A stretch of DNA of 64,000 bases from Sphingomonas astaxanthinifaciens DSM 22298 (GTDB taxonomy: Bacteria; Pseudomonadota; Alphaproteobacteria; Sphingomonadales; Sphingomonadaceae). Location: NCBI RefSeq assembly GCF_000711715.1, contig NZ_JONN01000001.1, forward strand, positions 1,302,001 to 1,366,000, in the 5' to 3' direction. Positions 8,166-16,911 of this stretch are shown piece by piece (position 1 is the stretch's first letter; each line of letters opens with the position of its first letter). The notes beneath the pieces are model-generated. The model was given only the letters and a program-made list of their open reading frames with translations. It searched no databases and was not told the origin of the DNA. The translations under genes were made by a program, and so were the position numbers.

Positions 8166-8868
8166 TCTTGTGGCTCCGAGGCACGGCGAACGCCATGCCA
8201 TGGAGCGGATCGGCTGGTTGCGGGCCGCGGTTCTCGGCGCCAATGACGGGATCGTCTCGACCGGCAGCCTGATCGTCGGCGTCGCCGCATCGGCCGCCGG
8301 CCGCAACGAAGTGCTGATAGCCGGGGTCGCCGCGCTGGTCGCTGGCGCGATGTCGATGGCGGCGGGCGAATATGTCTCGGTCAGCAGCCAGGCCGACACC
8401 GAAAAGGCCGACCTCGATCGCGAACGGACCGAGCTCGCCACCATCCCCGAGGCCGAGAAGCTCGAGCTGGCCAAGATCTACGAGGAGCGCGGTGTCGAGA
8501 AGGCTCTCGCGCTCGAGGTCGCCGGGCAGATGATGGCGCATGATGCGCTGGGTGCCCACGCCCGCGACGAACTCGGCATTTCGGAAATCACCTCGGCGAG
8601 GCCGCTCCAGGCCGCGATCACCTCCGCCCTCACCTTCACCGCCGGGGCCGGTGCGCCTCTGCTGGCAGTGCTGCTGGTGCCCGTCGGAATGCTCATTCCG
8701 GCGGTCGTCATCGTCTCGCTGCTGTGCCTCGTCATCCTCGGCGCGGTCGGGGCGAAGCTCGGCGGCGCGCCGGTCGGACGATCGGTCCTTCGGGTCGGTT
8801 TCTGGGGCGCGATGGCGATGCTGGTGACGGCCGGGGTCGGCCGCCTGTTCGGGACCGCGGTCGGCTAG
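8158..8868 (+). CDS. VIT1/CCC1-family metal transporter
   Basis: This is a membrane protein of about 236 aa. It has the N-terminal signature [18 protein letters not shown] of VIT family proteins, which move Fe2+ or Mn2+ across membranes. Helices are visible near 25-45, 50-70, 150-175, 180-200 and 210-230. A charged central region (about 80-140, [16 protein letters not shown]) is the cytoplasmic metal-binding segment. The start is uncertain: TTG at 8158 overlaps the ctrA stop, GTG at 8170 keeps the family-like His/Arg N-terminus, and ATG at 8200 begins just before RIGWLR. Its stop overlaps that of bpt, which is convergent. Confidence 0.88.
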   Translation: MPDLVAPRHGERHAMERIGWLRAAVLGANDGIVSTGSLIVGVAASAAGRNEVLIAGVAALVAGAMSMAAGEYVSVSSQADTEKADLDRERTELATIPEAEKLELAKIYEERGVEKALALEVAGQMMAHDALGAHARDELGISEITSARPLQAAITSALTFTAGAGAPLLAVLLVPVGMLIPAVVIVSLLCLVILGAVGAKLGGAPVGRSVLRVGFWGAMAMLVTAGVGRLFGTAVG

Positions 8869-9653
8869 ACCTTGCTGAGCCCGGGCGCGCGGACCTTGCC
8901 CGCGCTTCCGATCACCGGACCCGGATCGAACCGCTTCCAGCCGTCGCGGCCAAGCCGTTCGATCGGGCGGAACTTGGCCTTGTAGGCCATGCGCTCGGAC
9001 CCCTCGACCCAATAGCCGAGGTAGACGTAGGGCAGGCCCGCCCGCGCGGCGCGGATGATGTGGTCGAGGATGATGAAGGTCCCAAGCCCCTTCCGGTCGC
9101 TGAGCGAGGGGTCGTAGAAGCTGTAGATCATGCTCAGCCCGTCGCTCTGCTGGTCGCTGAGGCAGGCGCCGACCAGACGGCCCGGGCGGCCATCGACCGA
9201 GGGTTCGCGATATTCGACGACATAGGTGCGGACCGGGGTCTGCTCGACCATGTCGGCGAAATCGTTCTCGTCCATCTCGGCCATGCCGCCGCCGGGGTGG
9301 CGCACGGCAAGATAGCGGCGGAGGAGATCGAACTGCTCCTCGGTGGTCCACGGCTTGCAGGCGGTGACCTCGAGATCGGCATGGCGGCGGAGCAGCTTGC
9401 GCTGCGTGGCCGAAGGCTCGAACTCATTGGCCGCAACGCGGACCGAGACGCACGCCTGGCACTCGACGCAGCTCGGCCGGTAGGCGACCGACTGCGAGCG
9501 GCGGAAGCCGATCCGGCCCAGTGCCTCGTTGAGCTCACCCGCATGGTGGCCCGACAGCTCCGTGAACACCTTCCGCTCGATCTTGCCCGGAAGATACGGA
9601 CAAGGCGCCGGCGAGGTGACGAAGAATTTCGGGAAGCGGAACGGAGCGCTCAA
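8865..9653 (-). CDS. bpt: Aspartate/glutamate leucyltransferase Bpt
   Basis: This 262-aa aminoacyl-tRNA-protein transferase attaches leucine from Leu-tRNA to N-terminal Asp or Glu, marking proteins for ClpAP through the N-degron pathway. Cysteine motifs PCPYLPGK (near 17) and [13 protein letters not shown] (near 60) are typical of the ATE/Bpt N-terminal domain. The GNAT-like C-terminal part includes YSFYDP and [11 protein letters not shown]. Length and context fit bacterial Bpt rather than eukaryotic Ate1. Its stop codon overlaps that of the VIT gene tail to tail. Confidence 0.93.
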   Translation of the reverse strand: MSAPFRFPKFFVTSPAPCPYLPGKIERKVFTELSGHHAGELNEALGRIGFRRSQSVAYRPSCVECQACVSVRVAANEFEPSATQRKLLRRHADLEVTACKPWTTEEQFDLLRRYLAVRHPGGGMAEMDENDFADMVEQTPVRTYVVEYREPSVDGRPGRLVGACLSDQQSDGLSMIYSFYDPSLSDRKGLGTFIILDHIIRAARAGLPYVYLGYWVEGSERMAYKAKFRPIERLGRDGWKRFDPGPVIGSAGKVRAPGLSKV

Positions 9654-9776
9654 GCCGGGGCCTTCGGATCAGAAATGGTTACGAAAGTGTTTATGCGCTC
9701 GACCAACGCCCATGGGAAGGCCCCGCTCCCGCCCAAAGATGGTTAAGCCCAAAGCCTGTACCGCTTCGGGTCAGCG

Positions 9777-10811
9777 CTACAGTTTCCCGGCCCGCATCGG
9801 CGCCATCACCGTGTCGGCAAAGCGGTCCATTTCCTCGGCCTGCGGGCTCATCTGGAGGAGCAGGAGATCGAGCCCGACCGCCTCATAGGCGCGGATCCGC
9901 TCGGCGACCTGCTCGGGGGTGCCGACGAGGTTGGGCCGGAGCCCGCGGTTCGAGACGCTATACTCCTGCAGCTTGAGCGTTCGCTCGAGCTCGGTCCCCG
10001 ACAGCCACTGGTCGAAATTCGCAAAGCCGGGCGGCGGCTCGCTGGGCATGGCGGTGATCCGCTCGAGCTCGGCCTTTGCCGCGGCCTCGGTGTCGCGGAC
10101 GATGACGTAGGCGGCCATGCCGAACGGCATCGGCGGCCCGCCCACCTTTTCCCGCCGCGCGCGCATGTCGGCGATTCTTGCGGCGATGGCCTCGACGGGA
10201 TCGCCGTGCATGACATAGGCGTCGCACTGGGTGGCGATGAGCGTCTTGGCGGCCTCGCTCTCACCGCCGGCATAGACGACGGGCCGGCGGACCGGCTTGG
10301 GCGAGACGATCGCATCGCGCAGCTGGTAGCGTTCGCCCTGGTGGGAGAAGCGCGCCTCGCGCCACAGCCCGTCGACCACGGTCAGCCACTCGGCGGTGCG
10401 GGCATAGCGGTCGTCATGCTGGTCGAAGGCGAGGCCATATTGCTCGGCCTCCGCCTTCCACCAGCTGGAGACGACGTTGAGCGCGAGCCGCCCATTGGAG
10501 ATGCGGTCGATGTTGGCCGCCTGCTTGGCGAGCAGGGCGGGATGGTGGAAATTGGGCCGCACCGCGACCATCAGCTCGATGCTGCGAGTCACCGCCGCGA
10601 GCGCCGCGGCGGTGCTCCAGGCGTCCAGCGCGGGCTCCTCGATCCCCTTGATGTCGTTGAGGTAGAGCTCGGCGATGAGGGACAGGTCCCAGCCCTTTGC
10701 TTCCGAGCGCAGGGTAAGGTCGCGCACCGCGTCCCAGCTTGCCGCCGGACCCTCGTCGGGGTCGTTGCGAAGCCAGCCGCCGAACACCGGCATCCAGTAA
10801 CCGAACCTCAT
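9777..10811 (-). CDS. LLM-class flavin-dependent monooxygenase, SfnG-like
   Basis: This 344-aa protein is a bacterial-luciferase-like TIM barrel. The N-terminus (MRFGYWMPVFGGWLRN), the IAELYLNDIKG and LDAWSTAAALAAVT segments and NVVSSWWKAEAEQYG match the FMNH2-dependent dimethyl sulfone monooxygenase (SfnG) group of the LLM family. The reaction would oxidise a sulfone or sulfonate with reduced flavin from a partner reductase; the real substrate is unknown. The ATG at 10811 overlaps the stop of the upstream ATP-grasp gene (ATGA), indicating translational coupling. Confidence 0.82.
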   Translation of the reverse strand: MRFGYWMPVFGGWLRNDPDEGPAASWDAVRDLTLRSEAKGWDLSLIAELYLNDIKGIEEPALDAWSTAAALAAVTRSIELMVAVRPNFHHPALLAKQAANIDRISNGRLALNVVSSWWKAEAEQYGLAFDQHDDRYARTAEWLTVVDGLWREARFSHQGERYQLRDAIVSPKPVRRPVVYAGGESEAAKTLIATQCDAYVMHGDPVEAIAARIADMRARREKVGGPPMPFGMAAYVIVRDTEAAAKAELERITAMPSEPPPGFANFDQWLSGTELERTLKLQEYSVSNRGLRPNLVGTPEQVAERIRAYEAVGLDLLLLQMSPQAEEMDRFADTVMAPMRAGKL

Positions 10812-11722
10812 GCCCGCGCCTCCGCGATCCTTGCCTTGAGCCATTCGACCAGCCGGTCGTGCGGATCCCAGCCAAGCACTTGCACCGGCCGCGCGACGAA
10901 GTTCGAGAGGGCATTGATGTCGTAGAATTTCGACGTCCCGTCGCGGTCGTCGACCATCACCTCGACCCCGCCGACATCCATGCCCATGGCCTGCGCGACC
11001 CGTTCGGCCGCAGCCACGATGTCGGGCGGCGGCGCGAACGCGGTCATGGCGATGGGGGTGCCGCGCTCGTCGTCGCAGGCATCGGCCGGGCAGAGGTCGA
11101 ACTGCCCCGCGCCATCGACGTTGATGGCGTAAAGGAAGCGGCCGCCGAGGGTCTCAAGCCGCCAGATGACGCCATCTCGCGCGGGGATGGCTTCCTGCAC
11201 CAGCAGCACGCGATCGACCGAGGCTGGAGCCTCGCCCGCCGCGACCACCGCCTCCAGCTCGGCGCGGCTGTCGAAGCGCATGATCCCCGCGCCCGACCCG
11301 CCGACATTGGCCTTGACCAGCAGGGGATAGCCGATCGCCTCGGCTGCCTTGGCGAGGTCGGCGGCACGATGGACGACGCGGGTGCGCGGGGTGGCGAGGC
11401 CGAGGCCCTGCAGCAGCGAGAGTTGCCGCGCCTTGCTGCTGTCGACCGCCATCACCTCGGGGCCGTTGAGGATGGTCGCGCCCTGCCGTCGCCAATGGTC
11501 GAGCAGCGCGATCGCGTAAAAGAGCGGATGCTCGGGCTCGCGCAGGAAGCTCGACATGGCGACGCGGTTGAGGACGACGGGAGCCGGCGGGGGCGAGCCA
11601 GCCGGATCGAAGTCGTGGTCGCCGGCGGAGATTTTAACATAGTCGATGCCCGCGCGGTCGAGCGCCGCGAACAAGGGCTCGAACCACAGGGGATGCTCGT
11701 AGAGGATGGCAAGCTCGGGCAT
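10808..11722 (-). CDS. RimK-like ATP-grasp protein
   Basis: This 304-aa protein has the ATP-grasp fold of RimK/glutathione-synthetase-like ligases. Visible elements are LNGPEVMAVDSSKARQLSLL, the lysine-containing nucleotide loop YPLLVKANVGGSGAGI (around 140), an LVQEAIPA hinge and the acidic metal-binding region GGVEVMVDD and FYDINALSNF at the C-terminus. Such enzymes join a carboxylate to an amine using ATP; the substrate cannot be inferred. The ATG at 11722 starts the conserved PELAILYEHPLWFEP segment. It is coupled by an ATGA overlap to the downstream SfnG-like gene, an unusual pairing. Confidence 0.75.
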   Translation of the reverse strand: MPELAILYEHPLWFEPLFAALDRAGIDYVKISAGDHDFDPAGSPPPAPVVLNRVAMSSFLREPEHPLFYAIALLDHWRRQGATILNGPEVMAVDSSKARQLSLLQGLGLATPRTRVVHRAADLAKAAEAIGYPLLVKANVGGSGAGIMRFDSRAELEAVVAAGEAPASVDRVLLVQEAIPARDGVIWRLETLGGRFLYAINVDGAGQFDLCPADACDDERGTPIAMTAFAPPPDIVAAAERVAQAMGMDVGGVEVMVDDRDGTSKFYDINALSNFVARPVQVLGWDPHDRLVEWLKARIAEARA

Positions 11723-11784
11723 TCGCTTCCTTCGGCTGAAGTGCGCTTGCCCGAGCACGTGGGCGGCCGCTTGCTAGCTGCGGC

Positions 11785-12144
11785 TCAGCCCTCTCGCAAG
11801 GCCCGCCAGGCGAGCAGCAGCCAGCCGGCGATCATCGCCGTGCCGCCGAGCGGCGTAATGGCGCCGAGCCAGCGGGGAAGTCCCAGCGCCATGGCGTAGA
11901 GAGTGACCGCGAAGAGCAGGCTTCCGCCTGCCAGCAGTCCGCCGGCGAGGGCGAGGCGTGGCCGCTTCGCAAGCCCGATCGCGACCGCCGCCACCGCATG
12001 AGTGAGGAGGTAGAAGGTCGCGGTCTGCCACCAGCCGATCGCCTCGGTGTCGAGCCGATCTTTCAGCGCATGTGCGCCGAACGCGCCAAGGCCGACCGCG
12101 GCCGCCGCGATCAGGGCCCCGGTCGCGGTCAGCCGCCGGCTCAC
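11785..12144 (-). CDS. DUF423 membrane protein (YgdD-like)
   Basis: This 119-aa protein has four hydrophobic helices and the DUF423 signature GALIAAAAVGLGAFGAHALK near the N-terminus, with WWQTATFYLLTHA and a C-terminal TPLGGTAMIAGWLLLAWRA. It sits in the inner membrane; the function of the family is not established. The first codon is GTG at 12144, and GTGA overlaps the stop of the upstream dehydrogenase gene, so the two are translationally coupled. Confidence 0.88.
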   Translation of the reverse strand: MSRRLTATGALIAAAAVGLGAFGAHALKDRLDTEAIGWWQTATFYLLTHAVAAVAIGLAKRPRLALAGGLLAGGSLLFAVTLYAMALGLPRWLGAITPLGGTAMIAGWLLLAWRALREG

Positions 12145-13565
12145 GCCTGGTGGATGGCCTTGGTGACCTGGTAGCTCTGCAGGCCCTCGACCCCGCCCTC
12201 GGAGCCCGACCCCGATTCCTTGACCCCGCCGAACGGCGCGTCGGCGCTCGAAATCGCGAAGGTGTTGATCCCCACCATCCCGCTCTCGATCCCGTCGCCG
12301 AGCCGGTTGGCGCGGCGGCCGTTCTCGGTGAACACGAAGGCGGCGAGCCCGAAGGGAAGCCGGTTGGCCTCGTGCAGCGCCTCGTCCTCGGACTTGAAGC
12401 TGCGCATGAGCGCGAGCGGGCCGAACGGTTCGACGTTCATCGCCTGCGCCTCGTTGGGCACGTCGGCGAGCACGGTCGGCTGGAAGAAGAAGCCGGCGTC
12501 GCCCGCCTCACCGCCCGCCAGCACGCGCGCCCCCTTGGCCCGGGCATCTTCGACGAGGCCAGCGATGGCCGGCAGCCGCCGCTGGTTGGCGAGCGGTCCC
12601 ATCCTGGTCTCGGCCTCGAGCCCGTTGCCGATCTTCACCTTGGCGGTGCGTTCGGCAAAGCCCTTGGCGAAGGCGTCGTAAATGCCTTCCTGGACGTAGA
12701 AACGGGTCGGCGAGACGCAGACCTGGCCGGCATTACGGAATTTCTGCGGGACGATCATGTCGAGCGTCTTGTCGAGGTCGCAGTCGTCGAAGACGAGCAC
12801 CGGGGCGTGGCCGCCAAGCTCCATGGTGATGCGCTTCATGCCGTCGGCGGCGAGCTTCATCAGGTGCTTGCCGACCGCGGTCGAGCCGGTGAAGCTGATC
12901 TTGCGGATGACCGGCGAGCCGATGATGTGGCGCGACACGGTGTCGGGCACGCCGTGGACCAGCTGAAACACGCCCTTGGGGATGCCGGCGTCGTCGAGCG
13001 CCCTGGCCATAGCGCCGGTGCAGCCAGGAGTCTCCTCGGGCGGCTTGGAAATGACGGTGCAGCCCGCCGCCAGCGCCGCGGCGACCTTCTTGGCGAGAAG
13101 GTAGATCGGGAAATTCCAAGGCGTGAAGGTCGCGGTCGGACCGACCGGCTGGGGAATGACGATCGAGCGCTGGCCGGTCGGACGGACCAGCACGCGGCCG
13201 CCCTGGCGCTTCGCCTCCTCGGCATAATAATCGAACATCTGCGCGGCGCCGTGGACCTCGCCCACCGCCTCGGGAAGCGGCTTGCCCTGCTCCTGCGTCA
13301 GCAGCATCCCGATGTCCTGCGCCCGCTCACGCAACAGGGCGGCGGCCTTGTGGAGGATCGCGCCGCGCGCCTCGACGTCGGTCGCGCGCCAGGCCGGCCA
13401 GGCACGGTTCGCCGCCTCGAGCGCCTCGTCGAGCTCGGCGGCGCTGGCGAGCGGCACTTCGGCGATGGCCTGACCGGTCGCGGGGTTGATGACGGGAGCG
13501 CGGTCGCCCTCCCCCTGGCGCCAGGCGCCGTCGATGAAGAGCTTGAGCTCGGCTTCGTAGGACAT
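12141..13565 (-). CDS. gabD: NAD(P)-dependent succinate-semialdehyde dehydrogenase
   Basis: This 474-aa aldehyde dehydrogenase has an N-terminal Rossmann cofactor domain (TPWNFPIYLLAKKVAAALAA), the general-base region MELGGHAPVLVFDD and the catalytic cysteine in NAGQVCVSPTRFYV. The C-terminus GGVKESGSGSEGGVEGLQSY is typical of the GabD subgroup, which oxidises succinate semialdehyde to succinate. Related aldehydes cannot be excluded. The start MSYEAELKLFIDG matches the family. DUF423 is coupled downstream. Confidence 0.88.
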   Translation of the reverse strand: MSYEAELKLFIDGAWRQGEGDRAPVINPATGQAIAEVPLASAAELDEALEAANRAWPAWRATDVEARGAILHKAAALLRERAQDIGMLLTQEQGKPLPEAVGEVHGAAQMFDYYAEEAKRQGGRVLVRPTGQRSIVIPQPVGPTATFTPWNFPIYLLAKKVAAALAAGCTVISKPPEETPGCTGAMARALDDAGIPKGVFQLVHGVPDTVSRHIIGSPVIRKISFTGSTAVGKHLMKLAADGMKRITMELGGHAPVLVFDDCDLDKTLDMIVPQKFRNAGQVCVSPTRFYVQEGIYDAFAKGFAERTAKVKIGNGLEAETRMGPLANQRRLPAIAGLVEDARAKGARVLAGGEAGDAGFFFQPTVLADVPNEAQAMNVEPFGPLALMRSFKSEDEALHEANRLPFGLAAFVFTENGRRANRLGDGIESGMVGINTFAISSADAPFGGVKESGSGSEGGVEGLQSYQVTKAIHQA

Positions 13566-13574
13566 GCGCCCTAT

Positions 13575-14255
13575 CTAGGCGCGGCGGCGGCGGACTACCA
13601 GCGGCAGCAGGACAAGGGCGAGCAGGACCGTCAGCAGCGCCACCGCCGCGAAGCCGACGACGAAGACATTGTGGGTGTCCTCATGCTCCTTGAGGTCCAT
13701 GACATGGAGCCCGAACATCCAGTCGTAGAAGCGCCACCACCGGGTGCGGGTCGCAATCACCCCGCCGGTCTGGGCATCGACGAAGATGTGGGTGCCATCG
13801 CTGAGGTTCACTTGCCAGGTCGCGAGCGGCCGGCGCAGTTCGAGCGGCGGGGCATCGGCGCCGGTCCGCTCGACCGAGGCGATCCGCGCCGTGCCCGTGT
13901 AGCGGCGCATGACCTCGACGGCGGCGTCGGCGGCGCTTGGCGAGGGAAGCAGCTGACCGGTAGCGGGGTCGGCGATCCGGGTCGGGCCGTTCCTCAGTTC
14001 GATGATCCAGCGCGGACCCGCGGCGCGGCTCTCGAGGCTGACCTTGGCCAGGGGCAGCCCCGCGACCTCGCTCGGAAGCACCGCGGGGGCGGTCAGGGTG
14101 ACCGGATCGAGCGGGCGCAGGAGGTCGGTGCCCCGCACCTCGTCGATGGGCTTCCACACCATGACGAGGCCCGACACCGTCCAGAACAGGAGCGGCAGGC
14201 CGACGATCCAGCCGAGCCACACATGCCAGCGGCGAAGGGTGGCCCGGAGCTTCAC
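13575..14255 (-). CDS. PepSY-domain membrane protein
   Basis: This 226-aa protein has an N-terminal helix with RRWHVWLGWIVGLPLLFWT, typical of PepSY-associated membrane proteins, a periplasmic PepSY-like region (about 45-175, including THIFVDAQTGGVIATR) and a C-terminal helix (VGFAAVALLTVLLALVLLPL). Histidines in the first helix and in FGLHVMDLKEHEDTH could bind haem or iron; many relatives are iron-reductase or siderophore-associated proteins. The gene is 10 nt downstream of lpdA on the same strand, so it may be read through from the odh operon, but no functional link is evident. Confidence 0.75.
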   Translation of the reverse strand: MKLRATLRRWHVWLGWIVGLPLLFWTVSGLVMVWKPIDEVRGTDLLRPLDPVTLTAPAVLPSEVAGLPLAKVSLESRAAGPRWIIELRNGPTRIADPATGQLLPSPSAADAAVEVMRRYTGTARIASVERTGADAPPLELRRPLATWQVNLSDGTHIFVDAQTGGVIATRTRWWRFYDWMFGLHVMDLKEHEDTHNVFVVGFAAVALLTVLLALVLLPLVVRRRRA

Positions 14256-14265
14256 GCGCGGTGGA

Positions 14266-15657
14266 TCAGACGTGGATCGGCTTGCCGGTCACCGCCATCG
14301 CCGCTTCCTTGAAGGCCTCGGCGTGGGTCGGGTGGGCGTGGCAGGTGTAGGCAATGTCCTCGGACGTGGCGCCAAACTCCATCGCCTGCGCGGCCTGCGC
14401 GATCATCGTGCCGGCAAGGTTGTTGATCATCCACACGCCGAGCACGCGGTCGGTCTTGGCGTCGGCGATCACCTTGACGAGGCCGTCGGGCTCGCCGTTG
14501 GTCTTGGCGCGGCTATTGGCCATCATCGGGAACTTGCCGACCTTGACCTCGCCGCCGGCGCGGGCCTGCTCCTCGGTCAGGCCGACGCCGGCGATTTCCG
14601 GGGTGGTGTAGACGACGCTCGGGATGATCGCGTGGTTCACGATGCCGGTGAGGCCCGCGATATTCTCGGCGACCGCAATGCCCTCGTCCTCGGCCTTATG
14701 CGCGAGCATCGGGCCGGGGATGACGTCGCCGATCGCCCAGATGCCGGGCACGCTCGTGCGGAAGCTGTGATCGGTCTCGATCTGGCCGCGCTGGTTGAGG
14801 CTGAGTCCGGCGGCGTCGAGACCGAGGCCTTCGGTGTTCGGACGACGACCGATCGACACCAGCACATGGCTCGCCTCGATCGTCTCGGCCGCGCCGCCCT
14901 TGGCGGGTTCGACCGTGACGGTGACGCCGTTGGCGGTCGCCTCGGCCCCGGTGACCTTGGTGCCGAGCTTGTATTCGAAGCCCTGCTTCTTGAAGATCTT
15001 GTTGGCTTCCTTGCGGATTTCCTCGTCCATGCCGGGGAGGATCTGGTCGAGATATTCAACCACGGTGACCTTGGCCCCGAGCCGGCGCCAGACAGACCCA
15101 AGTTCGAGCCCGATCACGCCGCCGCCGATGACGACGAGGTGGCTCGGCACTTCGGGAAGCTCGAGTGCACCGGTCGAGTCCACGATGCGCTGTTGGTCGA
15201 CGGTGACGCCCGGAAGCGGGGTGACCGACGAACCGGTGGCAACGACGATGTTCTTGGCGCGGACCGTCTGGCCGGCAACCTCGACCGTGTCGGCCGCGGT
15301 GAACTTGGCGAGGCCCTTGAGCCAGGTCACCTTGTTCTTCTTAAACAGGAATTCGACGCCCTTGGTGAGGCCGCCGACGGCCTCGCGGCGACCGTCGTGC
15401 ATCTTGGCGAGGTCGAACTTGAATTCGCCGGTGATGCCCCACTTGGCCATATGGCCGTGCGCGGCTTCCTCGAACAGTTCGCTCGCGTGGAGCAGCGCCT
15501 TCGACGGGATGCAGCCGACGTTGAGGCAGGTTCCGCCGAGCGTCTCGCGGCTTTCGGCGCAGGCGGTCTTGAGCCCGAGCTGCGCGGCGCGGATCGCGGC
15601 CACGTAGCCGCCGGGGCCGGCACCGATGACCAGCACGTCGTAATCGTAATCAGCCAT
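14266..15657 (-). CDS. lpdA: Dihydrolipoyl dehydrogenase (E3)
   Basis: This 463-aa flavoenzyme reoxidises dihydrolipoamide on the E2 subunit of the 2-oxoglutarate dehydrogenase complex, reducing NAD+. It shows the FAD-binding GAGPGGYVAA at the N-terminus, the redox-active disulfide GGTCLNVGCIPSKALL near 42-57, the NAD-binding GGGVIGLELG near 180 and the C-terminal catalytic HAHPTHAEAF. The ATG at 15657 is preceded by AGGA at suitable spacing; an in-frame TTG two codons earlier is less likely. It lies 9 nt downstream of odhB in the odhA-odhB-lpdA run. Confidence 0.97.
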   Translation of the reverse strand: MADYDYDVLVIGAGPGGYVAAIRAAQLGLKTACAESRETLGGTCLNVGCIPSKALLHASELFEEAAHGHMAKWGITGEFKFDLAKMHDGRREAVGGLTKGVEFLFKKNKVTWLKGLAKFTAADTVEVAGQTVRAKNIVVATGSSVTPLPGVTVDQQRIVDSTGALELPEVPSHLVVIGGGVIGLELGSVWRRLGAKVTVVEYLDQILPGMDEEIRKEANKIFKKQGFEYKLGTKVTGAEATANGVTVTVEPAKGGAAETIEASHVLVSIGRRPNTEGLGLDAAGLSLNQRGQIETDHSFRTSVPGIWAIGDVIPGPMLAHKAEDEGIAVAENIAGLTGIVNHAIIPSVVYTTPEIAGVGLTEEQARAGGEVKVGKFPMMANSRAKTNGEPDGLVKVIADAKTDRVLGVWMINNLAGTMIAQAAQAMEFGATSEDIAYTCHAHPTHAEAFKEAAMAVTGKPIHV

Positions 15658-15666
15658 GTTCAAATC

Positions 15667-16902
15667 CTAGAGATCGATGAGGAGCCGGGTCGGATCCTCG
15701 ATCGCTTCCTTGATCCGCACCAGGAAGGTGACCGCCTCGCGGCCGTCGACCAGGCGGTGGTCGTAGGAGAGCGCCAGATACATCATCGGGCGGGCGACGA
15801 TCTGGCCGTCCTTCACCACCGGCCGTTCCTCGATCCGGTGAAGGCCGAGCACCGCCGACTGCGGCGGGTTGATGATCGGGGTGCTCATCAGGCTCCCGAA
15901 GACGCCGCCGTTGGAAATGGTGAAGGTGCCGCCCTTCATGTCGTCGGCGGTCAGCGTGCCGGCCTTGGCGCGGGCGCCGAAGTCGGCGATCGTGCGCTCG
16001 ATCTCGGCGAAGCTCATCTGGTCGGCCGAGCGGACCACCGGCACCACCAGGCCCTTGGGGGCCGAGACCGCGACCGAGACGTCGAGGTAATTGTGGTAGA
16101 CGATCTCGTCGCCCTCGATGCGGGCATTGACCGACGGCACGTCACGAGCGGCGAGCGCGGCGGCCTTGGTGAAGAAGCCCATGAAGCCGAGGCGGATGCC
16201 GTGCTTCTTCTCGAACAGGTCCTTGTAGCGGGCGCGGGCGGCGATCACCTCGGTCATGTCGACGTCGTTGAACGTCGTCAGCAGCGCGGCGGTGTTCTGC
16301 GCGTCCTTGAGCCGGGTCGCGATGGTCTGGCGCAGGCGGGTCATCTTGACCCGTTCCTCGCTACGCTCGCCCTTGGGCGACGCCGGGACCGACGCCTTGG
16401 CGGGGGCCGGCGCGGCGGCGGCCGGAGCCGGAGCGCTGCTCGCCTTGGCGACGTCTTCCTTGGTGATCCGTCCGTCCTTGCCGGTACCGGTCAGGCTCGC
16501 GGCATCGATCCCGCTTTCCTGGACCGCGCGGCGGACCGAGGGCGAAAGGCGCAGGGCCTGCGCCTGCTCGTCGGTGATCTCGTGACCCGAGGTGGAAGCT
16601 GCGGCCGGTGCCGGTGCAGCGGCAGGCTCGGCCGGCTTGGTGGCCGGAGCAGCAGCAGCGCCGCTGCCCTCGCCGATCGTCGCGATCACCGCGCCGACAT
16701 TGACCGTGTCACCTTCGGCGACCAGCGCCTCGCCGAACACGCCGGCGACCGGCGACGGCACGTCGACGCTGACCTTGTCGGTCTCGAGGCTGGCGACGGG
16801 TTCGTCGACTGCGACCGCGTCGCCCGGCTTCTTCAGCCACGCGCCGAGCGTCGCTTCGGTGATGCTTTCGCCCAGTGCCGGGACTTTGACTTCGATGCCC
16901 AT
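15667..16902 (-). CDS. odhB: Dihydrolipoyllysine succinyltransferase (E2 of 2-oxoglutarate dehydrogenase)
   Basis: This 411-aa E2 core protein has an N-terminal lipoyl domain with the lipoylated lysine in [15 protein letters not shown] (near 43), an Ala/Pro-rich linker, a peripheral-subunit-binding domain ([15 protein letters not shown], then [12 protein letters not shown]) and a catalytic domain ending in [17 protein letters not shown] with the active-site histidine. It accepts the succinyl group from OdhA and passes it to CoA. The start [14 protein letters not shown] matches the family; odhA ends 9 nt upstream. Confidence 0.97.
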   Translation of the reverse strand: MGIEVKVPALGESITEATLGAWLKKPGDAVAVDEPVASLETDKVSVDVPSPVAGVFGEALVAEGDTVNVGAVIATIGEGSGAAAAPATKPAEPAAAPAPAAASTSGHEITDEQAQALRLSPSVRRAVQESGIDAASLTGTGKDGRITKEDVAKASSAPAPAAAAPAPAKASVPASPKGERSEERVKMTRLRQTIATRLKDAQNTAALLTTFNDVDMTEVIAARARYKDLFEKKHGIRLGFMGFFTKAAALAARDVPSVNARIEGDEIVYHNYLDVSVAVSAPKGLVVPVVRSADQMSFAEIERTIADFGARAKAGTLTADDMKGGTFTISNGGVFGSLMSTPIINPPQSAVLGLHRIEERPVVKDGQIVARPMMYLALSYDHRLVDGREAVTFLVRIKEAIEDPTRLLIDL

Positions 16903-16911
16903 GCTTCTCCC

